Shown in pieces: positions 43,913 through 50,949 of a stretch of 64,000 bases of DNA. This stretch comes from Polyangiaceae bacterium. GTDB lineage: Bacteria; Myxococcota_A; Polyangia; Polyangiales; Polyangiaceae. How positions within the stretch are numbered: position 1 is the first letter of the stretch; every line of letters begins with the position of its first letter. A program made the position numbers and the translations under genes. The stretch spans positions 1,302,001 to 1,366,000 of the forward strand of contig JABTUA010000003.1 of assembly GCA_015075635.1 (NCBI GenBank). The letters run 5' to 3'. The notes under the pieces are model-generated. The model was not told the origin of the DNA. It worked only from the letters and a program-made list of their open reading frames with translations, and ran no database searches.

Positions 43913-45258
43913 GCTCGCTCTCCCGCGCGGTGTCTCTTGTGCTGCTCGCCGGCGCCGTGGCCGCGACGTGCAGCCCTCCGCCGAACGAGCCCGCGCACCC
44001 GGCACGTCCCGCGAACGCCGACCCGGAGGCCGGAACGCCGCTGGATTCCAGCGCCGATGTCGGCGCGGCGGGATCGGGCGACGCCTCGGTCGATGCGGCC
44101 GAAGGGTCACCCGCGGAACCCGTCGTTCCGGCCTCCCTCGCGGACTCCGTCAACGCCTTCGCCCGCGACCTCCATCGCGAGCTCTCCGCAAAGGAAAAGG
44201 GGAACCTCATCTACTCTCCCCTGAGCATCTCCGTGGCGCTCACCATGACCTACGCGGGCGCGCGAGGAGAGACGGCGGAGGAGATGGCGAAGGTGCTGCA
44301 CCTCGGGCGGGACGCAACGGAGACCCACGCCGAGTACGCCAAGCTGATCCGGAAGCTGGGCTCGGAGCCGCTCCGGGGAGCGCCGGAGGTTCGGCTGGCG
44401 AATCGGCTCTGGCCGCAGAAGGGCATGGAGCTCCTGCCGGAGTTCGCGGAGGTCACCCGCCTGCACTACCGCGCGCCGCTGGAGCAGCTCGATTTCCAGA
44501 GCCAACCGGAGGCGTCGAGGCAGAGGATCAACTCCTGGGTGGAGCACGAGACCAAGGAACGAATTGCCGAGCTGCTCCCGAAGGGCAGCATCCATGAGGA
44601 GGTGCGCCTGGTCCTGACGAACGCCGTCTACTTCCACGGCCGATGGGCGACTCCCTTTGCCGAGGCTGCGACTCGCGACGAGCGCTTCTTCGTCAACGGC
44701 GTGACGCCGCGCTCGCTCCCGACCATGCGAGGAACGGTCGAGGCGCGCTACGCGGCGCTCGCGGACGCCCAGGTGGTCGAGCTCCCGTACGCGCGAGGCA
44801 ACGGACCGGAGTTGGCCATGGTCATCGTCCTGCCCAAGACGCGGAACGGGTTGCCCGACCTGGAGAAGCGCTTCGGCCGCGAGGGGGTCGGCGCGTACGT
44901 GCCGGAGCTCAGGCCGACGCGGGTGAGCCTCTGGCTGCCGCGCTTCACGGCGACTCGGCACTACGAGCTCAGTTTGATCCTGAAGAAGCTCGGCATGACA
45001 TTGGCCTTTTCGGAGGCGGACTTCTCAGGCATCACCGGGCGCCCCGGTCTGCACATCGACCAAGTATTCCACAAGGCCTTCGTCGAGACGACGGAGCGGG
45101 GAACTACCGCAGCCGCAGCGACGGCCGTTGTGATGGTCGGTATCAGCGAGTCCCCGACACCAGAGATGCGGGTCGACCACCCCTTCCTCTTCTTTGTCCG
45201 AGACCGCCGCTCCGGCGCCGTGCTGTTTGCGGGCCGCATCGTGGCACCAGGTGGTTGA
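43909..45258 (+). CDS. Serpin (serine protease inhibitor) lipoprotein 1
   Basis: A 449-residue serpin with an export signal ending at Cys21 (GAVAATC) and a low-complexity linker to about residue 72. The serpin fold follows at full length: NLIYSPLSISVALTMTYAGA, RINSWVEHETKERIAELLPK (helix F region), TNAVYFHGRWATPF, and the C-terminal signature VDHPFLFFVRDRRSGAVLFA. The reactive loop hinge is ERGTTAAAATA (396-406), the small-residue pattern of inhibitory serpins. By spacing from P17 Glu396, P1 would be Ile412, suggesting an elastase- or chymotrypsin-like target. It is coupled to the regulator by ATGA overlap. The likely target is a neighbouring or foreign protease. Confidence 0.92.
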   Translation: MSSLSRAVSLVLLAGAVAATCSPPPNEPAHPARPANADPEAGTPLDSSADVGAAGSGDASVDAAEGSPAEPVVPASLADSVNAFARDLHRELSAKEKGNLIYSPLSISVALTMTYAGARGETAEEMAKVLHLGRDATETHAEYAKLIRKLGSEPLRGAPEVRLANRLWPQKGMELLPEFAEVTRLHYRAPLEQLDFQSQPEASRQRINSWVEHETKERIAELLPKGSIHEEVRLVLTNAVYFHGRWATPFAEAATRDERFFVNGVTPRSLPTMRGTVEARYAALADAQVVELPYARGNGPELAMVIVLPKTRNGLPDLEKRFGREGVGAYVPELRPTRVSLWLPRFTATRHYELSLILKKLGMTLAFSEADFSGITGRPGLHIDQVFHKAFVETTERGTTAAAATAVVMVGISESPTPEMRVDHPFLFFVRDRRSGAVLFAGRIVAPGG

Positions 45259-45292
45259 AGGTACGGTCGCGTCGGATCGTTCGGCACAGCGA

Positions 45293-45311
45293 GATCTGAC
45301 GTGGATCTGAC
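45293..45311 (+). promoter_or_regulatory. OmpR/PhoB-type direct repeat before serpin 2
   Basis: GATCTGAC at 45293 and 45304, an exact direct repeat with an 11-bp period. This is the spacing used by tandem OmpR/PhoB winged-helix subunits. A -10-like TACACT lies at 45332, placing the second repeat over the -35 position, as at activator-dependent promoters. The regulator encoded at 43280 is the obvious candidate. The same layout recurs before the protease. Confidence 0.6.
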
Positions 45312-45409
45312 GGCTACGTGGACTCGCCCGGTACACTCTCGAGGCTCGGAGGACTGCCATGTCGAAAGCCCGCTGTCCGCCTGTTCTTCGTGCCCTGCGA
45401 GGTCGCGCG

Positions 45410-46765
45410 ATGAGCTCGCCCTCCCGCGCGGTGTCTCTTCTGCTGTTCGCCGGCGCCGTGGCCGCGACGTGCAGCCCTCCGCCGAACGAGCCCGCGCACC
45501 CGGCACGTCCCGCGAACGCCGACCCGGAGGCCGGAACGCCGCTGGATTCCAGCGCCGATGTCGGCGCGGCGGGATCGGGCGACGCCTCGGTCGATGCGGC
45601 CGAAGGGTCACCCGCGGAACCCGTCGTTCCGGCCTCCCTCGCGGACTCCGTCAACGCCTTCGCCCGCGACCTCCATCGCGAGCTCTCCGCAAAGGAAAAG
45701 GGGAACCTCATCTACTCTCCCCTGAGCATCTCCGTGGCGCTCACCATGACCTACGCGGGCGCGCGAGGAGAGACGGCGGAGGAGATGGCGAAGGTGCTGC
45801 ACCTCGGGCGGGACGCAACGGAGACCCACGCCGGGTACGCCAAGCTGATCCAGAAGCTGGGCTCGGAGCCGCTCCGGGGAGCGCCGGAGGTTCGGCTGGC
45901 GAATCGGCTCTGGCCGCAGAAGGGCATGGAGCTCGTGCCGGAGTTCGCGGAGGTCACTCGCCTGCACTACCGCGCGCCGCTGGAGCAGCTCGATTTCCAG
46001 AGCCAACCGGAGGCGTCGAGGCAGAGGATCAACTCCTGCGGAGTTGGACGAGACCATGAACGACCGCGACGCCCGAAGGGCAGCATCCACGAGCTCGTGC
46101 AGTTGGTCTTGACCAATGCCATCTACTTCCACGGCCGCTGGGCGACTCCCTTCTCCGAAGCTGCGACTCGCGACGAGCGCTTCTTCGTCAACGGCGTGAC
46201 GCCGCGCTCGCTCCCGACCATGCGAGGAACGGTCGAGGCGCGCTACGCGGCGCTCGCGGACGCCCAGGTGGTCGAGCTCCCGTACGCGCGAGGCAACGGA
46301 CCGGAGTTGGCCATGGTCATCGTCCTGCCCAAGACGCGGAACGGGTTGCCCGACCTGGAGAAGCGCTTCGGCCGCGAGGGGGTCGGCGCGTACGTGCCGG
46401 AGCTCAGGCCGACGCGGGTGAGCCTCTGGCTGCCGCGCTTCACGGCTACGGTGCGATTCAAGCTCAAGTCGCCACTCGAGAAGCTCGGCATGCTGCTGGC
46501 TTTCACGACCAGCGCGGACTTCTCCGGCATCACCAGGCGCCCCCCGACACTGTACATCGAGGACGTGTATCACAAGGCATTCGTCGAGACCTCGGAGAAG
46601 GGTACAGAGGCGTCAGCGGGTACTGCAGTTGTCATGAGGACCATCGTGAGCGACTCCCCTCCGCCGCCCGAGGTCAAAGTCGACCACCCGTTCCTGTTCT
46701 TCATCCACGACCGCCGCTCCGGCGCCGTGCTGTTCGCGGGCCGCATCGTCGCACCAGGTGGTTGA
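45410..46765 (+). CDS. Serpin (serine protease inhibitor) lipoprotein 2
   Basis: A 451-residue paralogue of the upstream serpin, from ATG 45410. The frame is also open from ATG 45359, which would add 17 residues (MSKARCPPVL...) taken from the duplicated protease start; Cys21 and the signal favour 45410. The first ~208 residues differ from serpin 1 at only about six places. Then RINSCGVGRDHERPRRPKGS replaces the helix F region and looks like a short compensated frameshift. The hinge is SEKGTEASAGTAVVM and the loop is two residues longer, ending RTIVSDSPPPPEV, with Arg near P3. It should therefore recognise a different protease, if it still folds. Confidence 0.88.
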   Translation: MSSPSRAVSLLLFAGAVAATCSPPPNEPAHPARPANADPEAGTPLDSSADVGAAGSGDASVDAAEGSPAEPVVPASLADSVNAFARDLHRELSAKEKGNLIYSPLSISVALTMTYAGARGETAEEMAKVLHLGRDATETHAGYAKLIQKLGSEPLRGAPEVRLANRLWPQKGMELVPEFAEVTRLHYRAPLEQLDFQSQPEASRQRINSCGVGRDHERPRRPKGSIHELVQLVLTNAIYFHGRWATPFSEAATRDERFFVNGVTPRSLPTMRGTVEARYAALADAQVVELPYARGNGPELAMVIVLPKTRNGLPDLEKRFGREGVGAYVPELRPTRVSLWLPRFTATVRFKLKSPLEKLGMLLAFTTSADFSGITRRPPTLYIEDVYHKAFVETSEKGTEASAGTAVVMRTIVSDSPPPPEVKVDHPFLFFIHDRRSGAVLFAGRIVAPGG

Positions 46766-46799
46766 AGGTACCGCTGCGTCGGATCTTTCAGTACAGCGA

Positions 46800-46818
46800 G
46801 ATCTGACATAGATCTGAC
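46800..46818 (+). promoter_or_regulatory. OmpR/PhoB-type direct repeat before the FG-GAP protease gene
   Basis: GATCTGAC at 46800 and 46811, again with an 11-bp period, and TACACC at 46839 the same 21 bases beyond the last repeat as in the upstream copy. Bases between the repeats differ (GTG versus ATA) while the repeats themselves are unchanged, which argues that they are functional sites. GGAGGAGTGCC precedes the protease ATG. Confidence 0.6.
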
Positions 46819-46863
46819 GGCCACGGCTGCTCGCCCAGTACACCCTCGACTCGGAGGAGTGCC

Positions 46864-48402
46864 ATGTCGAAAGCCGCGCGAGCATCTGCGGGTCTCTGTG
46901 TCGTCATCGCCGTGATCGCGTGTGCCTCCGTCGAGGACCGCGCCGAGCCGATCGGCGACCGCGGCGACGCGATCATCAACGGCACCGCGATCACCGATCC
47001 CGTGCAAGTCGAGGTCTCGAAGAACGTTCATCTCCGCACGATTCAGGGCGGCGCCCAATGTTCGCAAGGTAGCGGCACGCTGTTGACGAACGAGTGGGTC
47101 CTCACCGCGTGGCACGTGGTCAGCAACGCTTGCGGGGGCGCTTGCGCGGCGGTCCAGCCGAACGAGGTCGATGTCACGCTCGGCGACATCACTTTGGGTC
47201 ACCAGTCCCGAAAGGCGGATCGCTTCGTCTTCCATCCTCGGGTCGGAGCACACAATTGCTTCGGCAATCCCGATACCGACATCGCGCTGGTGCATCTGGC
47301 GAGCCCGTTCAACCTCGCCGGGAGCACCACCGGGCACTTCCGGCCCATCTCCGATCTGGACACGCCGAACCTCTTCCTGAAACCGACGACCTGCTTTGGC
47401 TACGGGCGCTCCGCGCTCTGCGGCTCGGCGGGGCCGCCGCTGCGATTCGCCGACTTCGTCGTTCGACCCTACCCGGCCCCGTTCCCGTACACCACCCAGC
47501 CGCCAGCCTCCGTGGGCTTCACGGTCATGAAGGGTGGCGGCGTCACCCACGACGACCTAGGGACAGGTGTCATGCCGTACAGCGGCGACTCTGGTGGGCC
47601 GTGCATCGACCCCAACGACCCTATCAAGGGCAAGGAGGACGTGCTCGGGGTGATTCAGTCCGTCGATGGCGACCGAGGGTTCACCTGCCCCTCGGGTGCC
47701 TCGGAGCTCGATCCACGCTTCACGAGGATCGTCGCCGCCTCCGCCTTTCGCGACTTCGCGCGAGCAGTCCTCGCGTCCGCGATGCCGCCGGTCCAGATGG
47801 ACATCAACTTCGACGGACACCTCGACACCTTCTTCATCAAGGAGCTCGCGGGTCACCTCTTCGTCGAGGTCCAGCTGGGCGGGCCAGGTGGCGTGGTGTT
47901 CACTCTCCCTCCAACCGGCATCCCGAAGATCCTGCCTGCTGGCTCCGACCGCGCGATGATCCAGCACGGCGACTTCGACAAGGACGGGATCCAGGATCTC
48001 TTCGCCTACATCAACGGAGTCCCGCTGTACCTCCCCGGCGTCATCGGGTTCAACCCCGCAACGCCCGTCCCGACGAACCTGAGCCTCGTCTCGAGCTACC
48101 AGTACGTCGCGCCGCGCGACGTGAACAAGGACGGCACCGACGACCTTGTCGCCGTACAGAGCGACGGAACCGAGCACATCTACCTCGGTCAGGCCGGGAA
48201 GGGTCTCACCTCGGCCGCTCACCTGTTCCCGCGTGGTTTCAGGTTCTTCGAGCCCGATGACGAGGAGTCGTTCGCCATCTCCGCGCCGAGCTTCAGCAAG
48301 AGTCGTTCTCCACGCCCGGCTCGATCAAGGCCACCAAAGGCCTCGTGTACCTGGTGTCGAAGGACGCGGACGGGACCCTCTACAAGGACGAGCTCGACCT
48401 GA
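46864..48402 (+). CDS. Secreted trypsin-like protease with FG-GAP repeats, N-terminal part (frameshifted)
   Basis: Starts ATG 46864 with a signal and lipobox AVIAC (Cys20). AIINGTAITDP (about 36-46) resembles the activation site of trypsin-like zymogens. The S1 domain has NEWVLTAWHVV (His84), NPDTDIALVHL (Asp139) and PYSGDSGGPC (Ser243), so the triad is complete. FG-GAP-type strands begin at about 310 (MDINFDGHLDTFF, HGDFDKDGIQDLFAY, PRDVNKDGTDDLVAV). The good frame ends near 48300, and the last ~35 codons to the stop are out of frame. It follows the serpins directly and is a likely target of at least one of them (inference). Confidence 0.88.
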   Translation: MSKAARASAGLCVVIAVIACASVEDRAEPIGDRGDAIINGTAITDPVQVEVSKNVHLRTIQGGAQCSQGSGTLLTNEWVLTAWHVVSNACGGACAAVQPNEVDVTLGDITLGHQSRKADRFVFHPRVGAHNCFGNPDTDIALVHLASPFNLAGSTTGHFRPISDLDTPNLFLKPTTCFGYGRSALCGSAGPPLRFADFVVRPYPAPFPYTTQPPASVGFTVMKGGGVTHDDLGTGVMPYSGDSGGPCIDPNDPIKGKEDVLGVIQSVDGDRGFTCPSGASELDPRFTRIVAASAFRDFARAVLASAMPPVQMDINFDGHLDTFFIKELAGHLFVEVQLGGPGGVVFTLPPTGIPKILPAGSDRAMIQHGDFDKDGIQDLFAYINGVPLYLPGVIGFNPATPVPTNLSLVSSYQYVAPRDVNKDGTDDLVAVQSDGTEHIYLGQAGKGLTSAAHLFPRGFRFFEPDDEESFAISAPSFSKSRSPRPARSRPPKASCTWCRRTRTGPSTRTSST

Positions 48403-49841
48403 ACCTCGACGGGGAGGCGGGGCTTCCAACTCCGGAGGCCGCTGACGCTTACGGTTTCGCCATGGCATGGGGCAACTTCAGCAAGAGCGCGAGCGGGCTG
48501 GCGGAGCTCGTCACCGGCGCGCCCGGCAGGGCCGTGGGAACCGTGAAGAACGCCGGCGTGGTGCAGTGGATGCGGTACAACCCTGCCAAGAGCACCGCGC
48601 CCTTCGTTGACTCCAAATCGGTCGATCGCGCGACGTTCGGCGAGAAGCCGTCCCAGTGGGGCTACTTTGGCGGCGCCCTCTCTGCCGGCGACTTCGACGG
48701 GGACGGCGCGGATGACCTGGCGATTGGACGCACCGGTGGCGTTCACGTGATGACGGGTGGCGGCACTGGTGCTTTCCCGCTCACGGCGAAGCAGACCCTC
48801 ACCGCGTCCACGTTCGGCGTCAGCGGGTCCGCCTTCCCTTCTTCCTTGACGTCCGGCGATTTCAACTGCGACGGCTTCGAGGACCTGGCGATCGGAATGG
48901 GCGGAGCCGAGGTCCAGGGAATCGAGGCCGGAGCGGTGATCGTCGCGTATGGTGGCTCTTCCGGCTTGGCGCTCCCGGTGGCAGGGCAAGGTGGCGCCTG
49001 GCAGCGGATCGACAAGTCAATGGCGCTTGGCGCGGGCTCACCCAAGGCAGCCGATCACTTCGGCTACGTGCTCGCGGCGGGGAACTTCAACGGAGACAGC
49101 TACAACGGCAGGCCGTGCATCGACCTCGCGGTAGCCTCGGAGCCCAGGGGCGGGCTCACGTTCGGGAAGGGCGGGAAGATCACGAAGGTCTTGAACGTGG
49201 GGGCGGTGACCATCGTCCGCGGCGGACCCGGTGGGTTGACCACTGCCGGGGCCCAACACCTGAAACAGGGCAGCATGGCGGGGGGCACGGCGATCAAGGA
49301 TCTCTCGGAGGTTCGCGATCAGTTTGGCCAAGGGCTGGCAATCACCGCGGCGGACACCGACGGGTTCGACGACCTCGTCGTGGGTGCGTGGGGAGAGGAC
49401 GACGCTGCCGGCGCGGCGCATGTTCTTCGTGGAAGCGCGCAAGGGCTCACCGGAGTCGGTCAAGCTCTCTGGCGAGAGAGCGACTTGCAGGGCACGTCCA
49501 AGGCGGGCAACGCCTTCGGGCAGACCGTCGGCGGGACCGCCAATGGCGTGCTCATCCTCAGCGCCCCGAACGAGACCTTTCCGGGCCCCGAGATCGGCAA
49601 GGCCGACATCCGCGAGGCTGGATGGGTCGCGCTCGTACGGCTCTCGGACTCTTCGCCCATCTCGGCGTCAACCGTCTCGCCGGCGACTCAGGCGACCGTC
49701 GGCGGAACACTCACCGAGGGCGGACATTTCGGGCGCGCGGTGACCGCAGCCAGGCCGGCGTTCGTTCCCGCGAGCGCCGCGCAGGTCCGCTTCGACGGGA
49801 CGGTCATCTCGGCTGGACCCGCACCACGCCTGCTTCGCTGA
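48345..49841 (+). CDS. FG-GAP repeat C-terminal part of the preceding protease (after frameshift)
   Basis: Protein sense resumes at about 48300 in another frame (SFSTPGSIKATKGLVYLVSK) and continues for ~500 residues. It has integrin-like FG-GAP blades: AGDFDGDGADDLAIGRTGGV, SGDFNCDGFEDLAIGMGGA, AAGNFNGDSYNGRPCIDLAV and ITAADTDGFDDLVVGAWGED. These Asp-rich loops bind calcium in the integrin-type propeller. There is no signal or ribosome site before GTG 48345, so I read it as the second half of one ~990-residue protein broken by a single-base shift near 48300. Confidence 0.8.
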   Translation: MYLVSKDADGTLYKDELDLNLDGEAGLPTPEAADAYGFAMAWGNFSKSASGLAELVTGAPGRAVGTVKNAGVVQWMRYNPAKSTAPFVDSKSVDRATFGEKPSQWGYFGGALSAGDFDGDGADDLAIGRTGGVHVMTGGGTGAFPLTAKQTLTASTFGVSGSAFPSSLTSGDFNCDGFEDLAIGMGGAEVQGIEAGAVIVAYGGSSGLALPVAGQGGAWQRIDKSMALGAGSPKAADHFGYVLAAGNFNGDSYNGRPCIDLAVASEPRGGLTFGKGGKITKVLNVGAVTIVRGGPGGLTTAGAQHLKQGSMAGGTAIKDLSEVRDQFGQGLAITAADTDGFDDLVVGAWGEDDAAGAAHVLRGSAQGLTGVGQALWRESDLQGTSKAGNAFGQTVGGTANGVLILSAPNETFPGPEIGKADIREAGWVALVRLSDSSPISASTVSPATQATVGGTLTEGGHFGRAVTAARPAFVPASAAQVRFDGTVISAGPAPRLLR

Positions 49842-49849
49842 CGCAACGG

Positions 49850-50353
49850 TCAGATCGTCAAGCCGGCACCCCGGAGCACCAGCCCGAGCCCGAGCGACAG
49901 CGCGTTCGCGAGCGCGCTCACGGCGATGGCCTGCCGCCACGGCTGCGTCGGGAACACCAGGCGGTAGAGCAGCGCTTCGGAGCCGAAGGCCCAGAGCTCG
50001 GCCACGATCAGCATCGGCGTGTAGGTCAGCCCGAGCTCCGGGAAGACGAACCAAACGGCGGGGTGGCTGAGCACGTTGGCCGCCGCGACCGCCGCGATGC
50101 GCCGCCGGCGGGGTTCCGAGCTGTCGAGGAGCCAGGGCGCCAGCGCGAGCTCGCTCCCCAGCGTCAGCAGAAACGCCCGGGCCCACAGGTCGACGTAGGT
50201 CAAGCGCGACCTCCTGCCCGGACGTGCAGCATCGCCCGGACGATACTCGCCGTCCTCCTCCCAAGGCCAGCCGGAGTCGGTTGTCTCACCGGGGTGGTGA
50301 CCCCCGGGCTCGGGCGGAGCGGTCACGGAGGTCTCCCGGATGGCGTCGCGCAA
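49850..50353 (-). CDS. Four-span membrane protein, unknown function
   Basis: Up to 167 residues. A charged, Pro/Gly-rich N-terminal ~50 residues precede four hydrophobic spans: AFLLTLGSELALAPWLL, IAAVAAANVLSHPAVWFVF, MLIVAELWAFGSEALLYRLV and AIAVSALANALSLGLGLVL. The ATG at 50353 overlaps the divergent next gene by 14 bases, so the true start may be downstream; a TTG just before the first span (LTYVDLW) is possible. No family is recognised. Confidence 0.65.
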   Translation of the reverse strand: MRDAIRETSVTAPPEPGGHHPGETTDSGWPWEEDGEYRPGDAARPGRRSRLTYVDLWARAFLLTLGSELALAPWLLDSSEPRRRRIAAVAAANVLSHPAVWFVFPELGLTYTPMLIVAELWAFGSEALLYRLVFPTQPWRQAIAVSALANALSLGLGLVLRGAGLTI

Positions 50354-50948
50354 GGACGATTCGATGCTTCACCCGTTGAACGGGCTCTTCGGCGCCGCCG
50401 AGGGTCGCGGCGAACGCGAGCTGCGGGAGCACCGGCTGGCGGCCGAGGCAGCCCTCGACCGCGCACAGGCGAAGAAGCGCGCCGAACAAGAGGCCGCGCT
50501 GCTCGCCAGTCAGGAGGCCCTGCGCGAGGCCCAGCGCCGCAAGGAAGAGGAGATCCGCCTGGCCGCCGCGTCTCAGGCCGCGCTCGAGACCGCGCGCGCC
50601 GAGGCCGCCGCGCAGGCCAGGGTCGAGCTCCTGGAGAAGCAGCACGAGCACGAGCGACGCATGCTCCTCCTCCGCGCCCAGGGACAGCGCGGCAGTCAGC
50701 TCGCGGTGGCGGGGCTCCTGGCTCTGCTGGTGTGCCTGGCGGGGTCGCTGGGGATCTACTTCGGCAAGGTGCGCCCGGACAATCAGCGCATGCAGCGCGC
50801 GTACGACGAGCTGGTCCGGGTCGAGCGTGCGCGTGCCGAGGAGACCAAGCGCCTGCTGGACAAGAGCGAGAGTCGCCGCGCGACGCTCGGCGCGGAGCTC
50901 GAGGAGGCGCGTCGCCGCATCATTGCGCTGGAGAAGGGGACGAAGTGA
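50340..50948 (+). CDS. Coiled-coil single-span membrane protein
   Basis: A 202-residue protein. A long charged coiled coil (about 20-115) is followed by one membrane span (LAVAGLLALLVCLAGSLGIYF, about 121-141) and a second coiled coil (about 150-200). The second ATG (50364, MLHPLNGLFG) is an alternative start that removes the overlap with the divergent gene. The layout suggests a scaffold or tether with coiled coils on both sides of the membrane. It converges with the kinase-like gene 1 base away. Confidence 0.65.
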   Translation: MASRKDDSMLHPLNGLFGAAEGRGERELREHRLAAEAALDRAQAKKRAEQEAALLASQEALREAQRRKEEEIRLAAASQAALETARAEAAAQARVELLEKQHEHERRMLLLRAQGQRGSQLAVAGLLALLVCLAGSLGIYFGKVRPDNQRMQRAYDELVRVERARAEETKRLLDKSESRRATLGAELEEARRRIIALEKGTK

Positions 50949-50949
50949 C

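Larger units (their letters stand above)
43878..45372. repeat. Tandem duplication unit, copy A
   Basis: Runs from the tail of the regulator gene, through the first serpin and its downstream promoter, to the first four codons of the protease gene (ATGTCGAAAGCC at 45359). It is matched by copy B at an offset of 1501-1507 bases. The junction joins a protease start to a regulator tail, which fixes the direction of the event: a regulator-serpin-protease array duplicated its serpin segment. Confidence 0.85.
45381..46876. repeat. Tandem duplication unit, copy B
   Basis: Second copy of the 1.5-kb unit, covering the second serpin and the intergenic promoter up to the start of the protease gene. Most of it is near-identical to copy A. 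Two patches differ strongly: 46037-46160 (helix F and after) and 46447-46690 (up to and including the reactive loop). Confidence 0.85.

Noticed and set aside
46864-49841. Two separate genes: a protease and an independent FG-GAP protein
   Set aside because: The second frame has no signal peptide or ribosome site, and protein sense is continuous across 48300 if one base is shifted, so one broken gene is simpler.
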